64,000 nucleotides of DNA. Origin: Planctomycetota bacterium. Its GTDB lineage: Bacteria > Planctomycetota > UBA1135 > UBA2386. Position numbers and translations under genes: made by a program. Where the stretch lies: positions 2,232,001-2,296,000 of the forward strand of contig JADJWQ010000001.1 in assembly GCA_016716265.1 (NCBI GenBank). Direction: 5' to 3'. Below, in pieces: positions 30,906-39,900 of this stretch. Numbering within the stretch: position 1 is the stretch's first letter; the number at the start of each line of letters is the position of its first letter. The notes beneath the pieces were generated by a model, which was not told where the DNA came from, made no database searches, and was given only the letters and a program-made list of their open reading frames with translations.

Positions 30906-33414
30906 GCAATGGGCCGCGGGTCGCAACCCGCGGTTTCGGTGGTTCGTCGATGCGAAGCGCGCGTATCAGTCGTTCGTCGACGAGCAGGCAACGCCCTACT
31001 TCGAGCTGGCTGTGAGGCACCACGAGCGGGCCCGCGCAGACCCCCGGCTGGCGGCCGCGGCGGCCGGCTACGAGAAGGCCATCGCCCTCTCCGAGAGCGC
31101 CGGGGAGCCCTGGGACCTCGCCATCGCTTCGTACCAGCTCGCTCTCGTCCACCACCTGCGCGGCGAGTTCGAGCCGGCACGCGCTCTGTTGACCCGCGCT
31201 CGCAGCATCCTGGGCGCGATTCCCCACGTCGGCCGGGCGGAGGCCGCAAGCGCCTGCCATTACCACCTGGGCGTGATCGCGGCCCGCCAGGGTCGAGCAG
31301 CGGAAGCGGTCCTCGAGCTCGAGCGATCGAAGCGGATCGATGAGGCGATCGGCGACGTCGCAGGGGCTCGACTCAGCGAGGCGACTCTCGCTTCCTTCGA
31401 GCCACCGGCGGCGCCAGGTCATTCGCCGCCATCGCTATCGACTGGGAGCGGGAGCTGGGTTCCGACCGCGCCGGAGATCGGACCCGCGCCGCCGCCGACT
31501 CCGGCAGCGGCCCGACGGGCTCCGCCACGCTACGACGAGCGCGCCCTGCTGCTCCTCGCGTCGTGGTCGGAGGCGGTGAACGACCTGGTGATGGAGCGGC
31601 TGGACGCCCTGGGAGACGACTTCGGCCGGCCCGTCGCCGTGACGCGTGTCGCGCTCGGTGCCGCCCATCCGGCTCGACGCCGTGCGCCACCGCCGGACCA
31701 CGACCAGCACCTGTGCGCCGCGATCCTCGTGCTGGAGCAGAACGGTCTCGACTCGGCCGCGCTCGAGGAGCTCGGCCGCGACTGCATCCGACGCGTGCTC
31801 GCGCGGCCCGACTTCCGCCTGCTCGTGTTCCTGCACGACTTGACGCTTGACGATCTGCGTGCGCTCGCGGACCGGATCCCGTTCCTCCAGGCGCTGTTGG
31901 ACAGCACGCAGGTCGCCGAGTCTCCGAGCACCGAGGAGCTGCGCGAGATCCTCGTCCCGTGGATCCGGGACATCGAGGACGCCCGCCGGCGTGCGGGCTG
32001 GCGCGAGCTCCGTTGGCGCGGCGCGTGCGCCGCTGGCGCGGCCGCGACCGTGCTCCTGGTCCTCGGGGCCGTGCTGGCGCTCGCCGGCGGCGTCGCCTCG
32101 GCATTGAATGTCCTGCCGTCGCGGCTCGGTGCCGTCGGTCCCGCTGCGGCATCGGGACTCCTCGGGCTCCTCGCATTTCCGCTGCAGGCTCCGCTGATCC
32201 TGCTGATCCTCAGGGGCTCGAGGGTCACTGCCATGGCGCCCCGGGACAATGCAGCAATCGGGCGGTGGGTGCTCGTCGGATTGGTCGTCATGTTGGCCGC
32301 GACGGCTCTGCAGGATCGGGTGTCGGGCCCGAGCTCCTGGGTTGTCGTCGGCGCGGCCGCGGGCATGGTGCTCGATGCCATCCGCCGCGGCGGTCGAATC
32401 GCGCGGCGACATCTGATCGATGTGGACGCGGCCCGGTCGCGATCGGCCGAGCCCTCGCTGCGGGACCCGCGAACGACCATTTTGGCGGGAGATCCGCTGA
32501 ACTCGCACTCGTGTCCGCTGCTTCCCCCGCTGCTCCCTCGGGTGTTCATCAGCTATACGCGGAGTTCTCGCGACGCGAGCCGGTTCGCGACGGCTCTGCA
32601 CGACGATCTCGAGCGCTCGGGAGCCCGCCCGTTTCTCGATCGCGCGAGCATCCCGGTCGGAGCAAGCTGGCGCCGCGCGCTGGACGACCACCTCGCGGAA
32701 TGCGACGCGTTCGTGTGCATCCTGGATGCGAGAGGCGTGCAGCGCGAATGGGTGGCCGCAGAGGTGCTCACGGCCGTCGAGGCGCGCCGTCTCACCGGGA
32801 CGCCCGAGATCCTGCTGCTGGTCGATCCCTCGCTTCGGCCGGCCAGCGATCCGATGCTGCCCGTCTTCCAAGGCGTCCTCGCCGCCGCCGAACTCCCGCC
32901 GGCGCGCGGTCGGCCACAGATCCTGGAGCTCAACGAGCACACGCGGGCCGCCGTCTCGTGGGGGCTGAGACCGGGCCGCTTCGAGAGCCTGTCAGTCTTC
33001 ACCCGCGCAACGGCGCTCCCGATCATGGCGATCATGATGGTCGCCGGCGTGATCGGAGGGCTGGGGCTTCCCGCGGGCTTCGTCCTCGGGCTCCTGTCGC
33101 TCCTCCAGCATGGGGCCGGGCTGCCGTTCGGCGCGTGGTTCGCGGAGCGCCATCTGCAGCTACCGGCTGCGCTGGTCATCGCGTTCCTGTTGGGCTTCAC
33201 CGCGCGCGCGGCGATCGCTTGGGCATGCGAATGGCGGCATGAGCGGGGCCCCGGAACGGCCGCACCTTTCATCGCCAGTGCCGGCCTGGCGATGGCAGCG
33301 TTCGATCTGTGCTCGGGGCTCGCGCCTCTTTCGCTCGCATGGGCGATCGTGCTGGCAGGGATCGGCTGGACCATCGTTGCGGCGGTCGCTGCTGGTCGGG
33401 GAAGCCGAAGCTGA
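30886..33414 (+). CDS. TPR - membrane - TIR - membrane protein
   Basis: 842 residues. Residues 30-175 are TPR-like (AYQSFVDEQATPYFELAVRH; YEKAIALSESAGEPWDLAIA). A Pro-rich linker is at 178-212. A mixed alpha/beta domain at 215-360 (AAILVLEQNGLDS; FRLLVFLHDLTLDDL) is not recognised. About four membrane helices span 381-500. The TIR domain at 551-690 has PRVFISYTRSSRDASRF, FLDRASIPVGASWRRAL, DAFVCILDARGVQ and EWVAAEV; the Glu in WVAAE occupies the place of the NADase glutamate. Three or more membrane helices follow at 710-838. TIR domains cleave NAD+ or make cyclic ADP-ribose signals, and this one would face one side of the membrane between two anchor blocks. Start overlaps the previous gene by 20 bases. 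Confidence 0.85.
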   Translation: MLDRINEQWAAGRNPRFRWFVDAKRAYQSFVDEQATPYFELAVRHHERARADPRLAAAAAGYEKAIALSESAGEPWDLAIASYQLALVHHLRGEFEPARALLTRARSILGAIPHVGRAEAASACHYHLGVIAARQGRAAEAVLELERSKRIDEAIGDVAGARLSEATLASFEPPAAPGHSPPSLSTGSGSWVPTAPEIGPAPPPTPAAARRAPPRYDERALLLLASWSEAVNDLVMERLDALGDDFGRPVAVTRVALGAAHPARRRAPPPDHDQHLCAAILVLEQNGLDSAALEELGRDCIRRVLARPDFRLLVFLHDLTLDDLRALADRIPFLQALLDSTQVAESPSTEELREILVPWIRDIEDARRRAGWRELRWRGACAAGAAATVLLVLGAVLALAGGVASALNVLPSRLGAVGPAAASGLLGLLAFPLQAPLILLILRGSRVTAMAPRDNAAIGRWVLVGLVVMLAATALQDRVSGPSSWVVVGAAAGMVLDAIRRGGRIARRHLIDVDAARSRSAEPSLRDPRTTILAGDPLNSHSCPLLPPLLPRVFISYTRSSRDASRFATALHDDLERSGARPFLDRASIPVGASWRRALDDHLAECDAFVCILDARGVQREWVAAEVLTAVEARRLTGTPEILLLVDPSLRPASDPMLPVFQGVLAAAELPPARGRPQILELNEHTRAAVSWGLRPGRFESLSVFTRATALPIMAIMMVAGVIGGLGLPAGFVLGLLSLLQHGAGLPFGAWFAERHLQLPAALVIAFLLGFTARAAIAWACEWRHERGPGTAAPFIASAGLAMAAFDLCSGLAPLSLAWAIVLAGIGWTIVAAVAAGRGSRS

Positions 33415-33575
33415 AGAGTCCCGCAGCGCTCGCGTGGACCATTGCGATCCTCGGTTTCCTCATCACGCTCGGCTCGACGATCGTCATTGCCGCTCCGAGC
33501 GCAATTGCCGTCAAGGCAGCCGCTCCGGCCCGCCTTCCTTTGACAGGCAGCGGTCGGCGGTTGATATCAGCCTGA
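33411..33575 (+). CDS. Possible 54-residue membrane peptide at the end of the cluster
   Basis: The TIR gene stop is part of CTGA (33411-33414). A frame starting at that CTG runs to 33575 with one convincing helix (WTIAILGFLITLGSTIVIAA) after a short basic start, then a basic tail. Overlap geometry matches the GTGA coupling used upstream, but CTG is a rare start and no other start codon is near. Could instead be the residue of a longer TIR-protein tail lost to frameshift. Low confidence. Confidence 0.3.
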   Translation: MKSPAALAWTIAILGFLITLGSTIVIAAPSAIAVKAAAPARLPLTGSGRRLISA

Positions 33576-33756
33576 GGTCGTTATACAGCCTCGCAGCGAC
33601 CGCATGCACATCATTTCATCTCATGTAGTGTCGGTCCTCGAGTCGTTCGATCGCACCCTTCCATTCAAGTTCCTCGAGTACGACGGGAAGCACCATCTCG
33701 CCAATCAGGTCCAGCTCGGATAGGTGTGGATTTCGCATTGAGTAAGGTAGCTCTAT
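33576..33756. other. A+T-richer spacer between the cluster and ISKra4 remnant B
   Basis: 181 bases of visibly lower G+C than the surroundings (for example TCATTTCATCTCATGTAG). No gene or hairpin supported; probably a junction scar between foreign segments. Confidence 0.5.
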
Positions 33757-34699
33757 TCATGTTGCGAGCGCATGGACCGCCGTCCGCTGCGTGGCGAAGG
33801 ACCCCGTCATGGCAGCGTCCCATTGGTGGCTGAGCGCGAGCCCGCGGAGCTTGATCACATGGTCGCCGGTGTCGTGCTTCCAACGTGATCCAGCGCGCTT
33901 CATGCGAACGCCGATGAGCCTCTTGCAGGTGGCCTCGACGGTTCCACTACCGATCGGCAGCCCTTTGGCGCGGGCACCGGCGTAGTTCATGCGGTGCGCG
34001 TGATTCGTGAGGTAGGTGATGGCGTCATGGACGAGGCTGTCCGTGACCATGGTGTCGTCGACCGGCTCGCACCAAGACGCTTCGAGCTCGGCGAGAATCT
34101 GCATGGCGGCGTCCTTCCTGCGCTCGAGGAGTCGACGCCAGCCAGCGAGGACAGCGTGGCCTCCGAAACCGTGAATCGCTTCGGCTGCCGCGGAACAGCT
34201 TCTGGAGGACGTGCAGGAAGTCGACCATCAGATGACGCGGACCGAAGAGGCTCCCCCGGAAGCGCGACTCGAGCAGGTTCCACATCTCTTGAGCCCCATC
34301 AGCGATTAGCTGAAGTCGCAGCTCGGGCTGCTTCTCGCGCAGGCGGTACACCGCATTCGCCACGGCGTTGCACACGTGCTGCGGGTCGATGCCTGGCATC
34401 TGTCCGAAGCGCATCGAGTACATCGCTCGACCATCGCCATCGTGCAGCGTGACGGTGCCGCAATAAGCCATGTGGAAGACGCGTCTGATCCGCGACGCGC
34501 TCTTCCTGGGTCGACCGGGCGGCTGCGGGATGGGCTCCTCCATCGGCATACTCGCCCGGTCCAGCGAGACCGAGATCGCGCGGGTTTCCGCGGGGATCTC
34601 CAGACTGCTCACGATGGCGTCCTCGATATTGACCTGCTGCCGAAGGTACAGGGCGCCGACCTCGTGCGGCACGCGCTCGAAGCTCGCCCGAGTGCTCCT
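33757..34699 (-). mobile_element. ISKra4-family transposase remnant B (N-terminus lost, frameshifted)
   Basis: The minus strand from about 34699 reads MPHEVGALYLRQQVNIEDAI, MAYCGTVTLHDGDGRAMYS, LQLIADGAQEMWNLLESRF and MVDFLHVLQKL. After frame damage near 34190, the frame 34104-33757 gives ITYLTNHAHRMNYAGARAKG and the family-specific end LPIGSGTVEATCKRLIGVRM, RGLALSHQWDA. It complements remnant A: B keeps the C terminus, A the N terminus. The shared part is close to 80% identical by eye. The N-terminal end is cut exactly where the TIR fragment begins. Confidence 0.8.
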
Positions 34700-34936
34700 G
34701 TCGTATTTGAGCGGCGACAGGCGCTTCGCCTGGAGCTCGCGGAAGCGCTTCGGATCCGTGGATATCGACCGTGGCTCGACAGCGAGCGCATCCGAACGGG
34801 GAACGACTGGAGGATCGTGCTCGGGCGCTCGATCCTCCGCGTGGGAGCCGTCGTCGTCTTGTTGTCCCGTGCAGCAGTGGCATCCGAGTCGGTGCAGTCG
34901 GAAGCCGCGCTCGCGCTCGACATCGAATCCGAGTCC
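34700..34936 (+). pseudogene. Orphan TIR-domain fragment
   Basis: About 79 codons, open and uninterrupted, reading LELAEALRIRGYRPWLDSER, IRTGNDWRIVLGRSILRVGA, VVVLLSRAAVASESVQSEAA. This is the middle and C-terminal part of a TIR domain: box with G-Y-x-x-WLD, the I..G..W signature, VVVLLS strand, then the S..V..E motif holding the probable NADase Glu. Both ends are cut by transposon remnants (ISKra4 B on the left, IS91 copy 3 on the right), with no start codon of its own. It is distinct from the TIR domain at 32.5 kb, being more like the classic bacterial toll-like type. Confidence 0.75.
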
Positions 34937-35929
34937 CGGGTCGGATCGCGTTCGGTGACCATGCTCGCCGCGCGGTGCCCCGCTGGCGCGATCCGGACGC
35001 GATTCGTGACGGCGTGGCTGCCATCGATCAGCAGGCGCGCTACCGGGGCTTCTCGTTGCACGCGGCGACCGCGGTCGAGTCCGGCCGTCGCGAAGCCCTC
35101 GAGCGGCTGTGTCGATACGTCTTGCGTCCGGCCATCGACGAGGACCGCCCGGCCTGGACCCGTGACGGCAAGGTCAGTATGCAGGTTCGAGCGGCCGTGG
35201 AAGGACGTGCGAAGCTGGTGGGGTGCGAGCCCCTGGTCCTGACCGAGCGGCTCGCCGCGTTAGTACCTCGGCCGCGGAGAAACCTCGTTACCTACCGCGG
35301 GGCGTTCGCGCCGGCGCGTCCTACCGCGAGCGGATCGTCCCACCGCCGCCGGCTGAAGACGAATCGCCACCCGCCTTCCGTCCGACTCAACGACGGCGCT
35401 CGGCTCCGTGCGAGGAACGTGATGACAAGCAGCGCACGTCACGACGCCACTCCCGGGCTCAGCTCGTGTTGCGCTGTCTTGGGGTGGACGTTCTGGTGTG
35501 CCCTCGCTGCCAGACCCGCCGTCAACTTCTGACGTGGCCGCAGACCGTATTGCTGCAGCCTCCTGCGGAGGCTGGTCGGCTGCGGATGCAGCGACCCGCT
35601 TCGCGGGTTCATCACCGACCCGCGCACGATCGTCCGGATCCTGACCTGGTTCGATCTGCCCGCGGAACTCCCACCGCTCGCACCAGCGAGACCACCGCCC
35701 GGCGAACCAGGCCTGTGGGCAGACTGATCGCGGCCACGCTCCACACGGCGAACGGAATCCAGGCTGCGCCTGGGGTCTGCCCCACACCGTCTCGACCGCC
35801 TCGAAGTCGGCAAGACCTCCGCGACCTGCCTCCCCTCGATTGCCTGCTTTCGCGCTCCCCGAGCCCTCAAACGCGTCGACCCTCCCAGGGCGACTCGTCG
35901 GAAACCCCTTTGTCCTTCCTACCTGCAGG
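34930..35929 (+). mobile_element. IS91-family transposase remnant 3 (5'-truncated)
   Basis: Starts inside the transposase at the codons for VGSRSVT and keeps VAAIDQQARYRGFSLHAATA, LERLCRYVLRPAIDEDRPAW, the zinc-ribbon end VLVCPRC and the common right end GGAAACCCCTTTGTCCTTCC. Compared with copy 4 it is nearly identical over about 990 bases, but has a short deletion and changes at the RFERPWKDG block (near 35175-35205) and single-base losses at 35310-35330. So it is dead and the two copies diverged recently. Confidence 0.8.
35534..35607 (+). repeat. 74-base double-hairpin insert, copy 3
   Basis: Nearly identical to the copy at 25288, at the same place in the transposase frame. Confidence 0.7.
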
Positions 35930-36232
35930 CAGGGGTTCGCGGAGCGAGGCGAGCAGACCGTGCTGATCCTGCAGCTGGACGCACGTGAAGCCCTACAGCG
36001 CGGCTACCGGCTCACCTTCCTTCGTCTCGCGGGGATCGTCGATGCAGCGCTGCGCTCGGGAACGCCGGATGCTGCCCGGTTGTTCGACAGCCTGCTCGAC
36101 GCAGACGACCACGGCTTGCTGGAGTGGTGCTTCTCGACACGTGGCGGGCGAGTGCCGCCGTTCTCGGAACTTCGCTCCGCGCACCCTGATGTGTTCGCGG
36201 AATGCGCGCGCCTCACTTCCACGAGCCAGTAG
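35930..36232 (+). pseudogene. C-terminal remnant of an unknown gene cut by IS91 copy 3
   Basis: The frame continues from the IS91 right end and reads QTVLILQLDAREALQRGYRL, LRLAGIVDAALRSGTPDAAR, LFDSLLDADDHGLLEWCFST, then stops at TAG 36230-36232. The composition is that of a real helical protein, but no start codon with a ribosome binding site is visible and no family is recognised. Likely the tail of a gene whose front was lost when the element inserted. Confidence 0.45.
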
Positions 36233-36301
36233 TCGTCGGTGAGGCGCGCCTCGAGGCGTCGCGACGTGTTCGCAGCCGTGGTCGACGGACGACGAACCGG
36301 A

Positions 36302-36904
36302 TCATCGCGACGACCCGTCGCGGAGCGAGTCCAGCACGGTCGCCAGCCGCGCCAGTGCTTTGTGCAGCAGCACCCGCACCGCACCCTGCTGCCGGCCCGT
36401 CCGCTCGGCGATCTCGGCGTGCGACAGCCCCGCGATGCGCGACAGCGTCAGGACCTCGCGCTGTGCCGGGCTGAGCCGGTCGAACGCCGCCTCGACCCGC
36501 TCGAGCTCCTCGCGCCGTGCTGCCTGCTCGCTCGGCGTGAACACCCCCGCCAGGTCCGGGATGGCCGACACCTCCCTGCCGAGATCCCGCCGGGCCGCGA
36601 GGTGGAACCGGCGGCGGTCGCGGATCTTGTTCATCGTCCACGCACAGAGGTAGCCACGGAACGCCGCGCGGCCGCGGTACTCGAAGTCCGGCAGCGCCTC
36701 GAGCACCTCGCGGCACACCGACTGGACCAGGTCCGAGCAGGATTCCCGCGCGCGCAGCACCGCGTCGACGTTCAGTCGCACGAACGCGCGCAGGCGCGGC
36801 AGCTCCTCGACCAGCACCTGCTCGATGGCGCCCTGGTCGCCTCGTGATACGCGCTCCACCAGATCCCGCGCAGCGTCCTCGTCCGGAGTGCTGGAATGGC
36901 CCAT
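36302..36904 (-). CDS. ECF-type RNA polymerase sigma factor
   Basis: 200 residues. Region 2 is FRGYLCAWTMNKIRDRRRF, preceded by SCSDLVQSVCREVLEALPDF. Region 4 has the HTH LSHAEIAERTGRQQGAVRVL followed by LHKALARL. It is close to the planctomycete ECF groups that are encoded next to Ser/Thr kinases. The kinase gene is divergent and its start lies about 60 bases away, so the kinase probably controls this factor, or the factor drives both promoters. No anti-sigma gene is seen, which agrees with kinase-based control. Confidence 0.9.
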   Translation of the reverse strand: MGHSSTPDEDAARDLVERVSRGDQGAIEQVLVEELPRLRAFVRLNVDAVLRARESCSDLVQSVCREVLEALPDFEYRGRAAFRGYLCAWTMNKIRDRRRFHLAARRDLGREVSAIPDLAGVFTPSEQAARREELERVEAAFDRLSPAQREVLTLSRIAGLSHAEIAERTGRQQGAVRVLLHKALARLATVLDSLRDGSSR

Positions 36905-36967
36905 GGCGACCGTCGAACTCCCGTCATCGTCCCGCCGGCGCGGGGTACAGTCGAGCCACCGCCGGTG

Positions 36968-39900
36968 ATGGAGCCCGATCCCGGATCACGACCGCCCGAC
37001 GACGAGTTCGCCGACCCCGTCGAGGCCCTGCTGTTCCAATGCCTCGAGCGCGATGCCTGCCGACCGGACCGAGCGATCGAGGACGCCTGCGCGCTGCACC
37101 CCGAGCTCGCGCCAACGCTGCGCCGGCGCTACGCCGAGATCCTGGCCCTCGGCATCGCCGAGGAGCCGCAGGCCGAACCCGACTCCGACCCCGAGCGCTT
37201 CGGCGACTACCGCATCCTGCGTCGCCTCGGCAGCGGCGGCATGGGCGTCGTCTACTTGGCCGAGCAGCGGGCGATGGGCCGTCGCGTCGCGCTCAAGCTC
37301 CTCCACCCGGGACAGCTGCACTTCGGGCCGGCACGCGAGCGCTTCGACCGGGAGATCCACGCGGTGTCCCGCCTCGACCACCCGGGCATCTGCACGGTCT
37401 ACGAGGCCGGCACGGCGGACGGCACGCCGTTCATCGCGATGCGCTACGTCGACGGCGAGAACCTCGCCGAGCGGATCGCGCGCCTTCGCTCGAGCACGAA
37501 CCCCGACCCACGCCACCTGGCCGACGGCCTCGCACACGGGCCGGAGTCGGAACCCTCCGGATCCTCGTCGCACGGCGGGTCCGCGCACGCGATCGCCTGG
37601 CTGGTCGAACGGCTCGCGCGCGCCGTCCACACCGCGCACGAGGCCGGCCTCGTGCACCGCGACATCAAGCCGGCGAACGTGATGATCACCGCCGAAGGCG
37701 ACCCGGTGCTGCTCGACTTCGGTCTCGCCCGGGACGACACGGTCGAGGGAGCCGAGCTGACGCGCTCCGGTGACGTGCTCGGCACGCCCTCCTACCTGGC
37801 ACCCGAGCAGGTCCAAGCACGGCGCGGCGGCGTCGATCGTCGCGCGGACGTGCACGCGCTCGGGGTCCTGCTCTACGAGTGCCTGACCCTGCGTTGCCCG
37901 TTCGAGTCGACCAGCCGCGAGGAGCTGTACCGGCAGATCCTCGGCGAGACGCCGCCGAACCCGCGGCGCTTCCACCGCGGCCTGTCGCCCGACCTCCGCG
38001 CGATCCTCGACCGCGCGCTCGAGAAGGACCCGCGGCGCCGCTACCGGTCCGCGCTCGAGCTGGCCGAGGACCTGCGGAGGGTGCGCTCCTCGCAGCCGGT
38101 CGCCGCCCGCCGGATCGGACCCGTCGGTCGCGCGACGCGCTGGGCGCGCCGGCACCCGGCCGCGACGGCGATCATCGTCCTCCTGTCGGTCGGCCTGGCG
38201 ACGACGATCGCCTTGCTGCGGGAGGTCGCGGACCAGCGGCGTCGCGCACGCGCACTCGCGCTGGCCAGCCTGTCGGCGGAGGCGCTCGAGACCGACACCA
38301 CGCTGGCGCTGCTGCTGGCGCGCGCCGCGGTCGACCTCGAGGAAGGCGCCGAGGAGGTGTCGCGGCTCCACGCGGCCGTCACCAGCGTGCGGGAGCGCGC
38401 GATCCTCACAGGACACGGCGGGCAGGTCTGGTCGGCCGAGTACTCTTCGGACGGGGCGTTGCTGCTGACCGCGAGCCTGGACCACACCGCCCGGCTGTGG
38501 CGCGCCGACGGCGAGTTCGTGCGCGCGTTCCGACACCCCGAGCGGGTCCAGAGCGCGGCCTTCGACCCCGACCCGTCGCGGCGCCGGTTCGTGACCGCGG
38601 GATTCGACGGGATCGTGCGCCTGTGGAGCCTCGACGCCGAAGAGCCGCTGTGGGCCCGCGAGCACGGTGACGGCCCGATTCGTGCTGGGTTCGCACCCGC
38701 CGGAGATCGCATCCTGAGCTGGGCCACCACCCGCGAGTTCGCCCGCCACGCCGACGGCCCGTTCGACGACTTCTCCGCGAAGCTCTGGTCCCTCGACGGC
38801 CAGCCGGTCGGCGCCGCGATGGTCCACGAGTCCATGCTCGAAGCGGCGGTCTTCTCGCCGTCGGGGCACCGCGTCGCCACGGCATCGCGAGACGGCACGG
38901 TCCGGGTGTGGGACGAGCGAGGTGCTGCGGTCGGCGATCCCCTGCGGCACGAACTCCCGGTGATCTCGGTGGCGTGGGCGACCGACGGCTGCCTCGCGAC
39001 GGGGTGCTACGACGGGTGCGTCCGGATCTGGACCCTCGGCGCGCCCGAGATCGCCTGCCGAGCCTGCGAAGAGGGCCACGAGGAGCAGGTCACCGGCCTC
39101 GGATTCTCCCCCGACGGCGAGCTCCTGGTGTCGACCTCCGACGACTGCACCGCGAAGCTCTGGAACCGCCGCGGCGAGAACCTCGCCACGATGCGGCACG
39201 AGGCCGGCGTGCAGGGTCCGGAGTTCGCGCCGCGCGGTGACCGGTTCGCGACGGCCGGCTTGGACCAGACGGTGCGGGTCTTCGATCGTACCGGGGCGCT
39301 GGTCGACGTCCTGCGGGGCCACGACGACGTGGTCGTCTCGGCGCGGTTCGCGCCGGACGGCCGTCAGGTCGTCACCGCCTCCGAGGACCGGACGGCGCGG
39401 GTCTGGAGCGTCGGCTCGACCGACCTGCCGATCCTGACCGGGCACGGCTCGGTCGCGTACTCGGCACGGATGTCGCGCGACGGCCGGCGGATCCTGACGG
39501 CATCCCGCGAGGGCCGCGTGCGGTTGTGGGACGTCGAAGGCGGGGAGTGCACGGTCCTGTGGGAGGGCGACAAGGTGCAGCGGGCAGTCTTCGCGCCGTC
39601 CGAGACCTCGGTGCTCTTCGCCTGCTACGACGGGCACGCCAGACGCCTGGACCTCGAAGGGCGCGTGCTCGCCGAGTTCGAGCCGGTCCCGGGCAAGGCA
39701 GTGCTCGCGGCGGAGTTCTCACCCGACGGGAGCCGCGTGCTGGTCGCCGCGATCCCGGGGGTCGTGCAGCTCTACGCGCTCGACGGGACGCCGATCGGAC
39801 CCCCCCTCGAGTACGAGCAGCCGGTCTACGACGTGGAGTTCGCCGCGGACGGCTCGTTCGGCGTCGCACGGCTCGGCGCGATCCACCTCTATGACGCCGA

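Noticed and set aside
24000..35929. A functional composite transposon or integrative element with att sites
   Set aside because: All transposases are broken, no integrase or tRNA is seen and no target duplication could be read; only remnants can be claimed.
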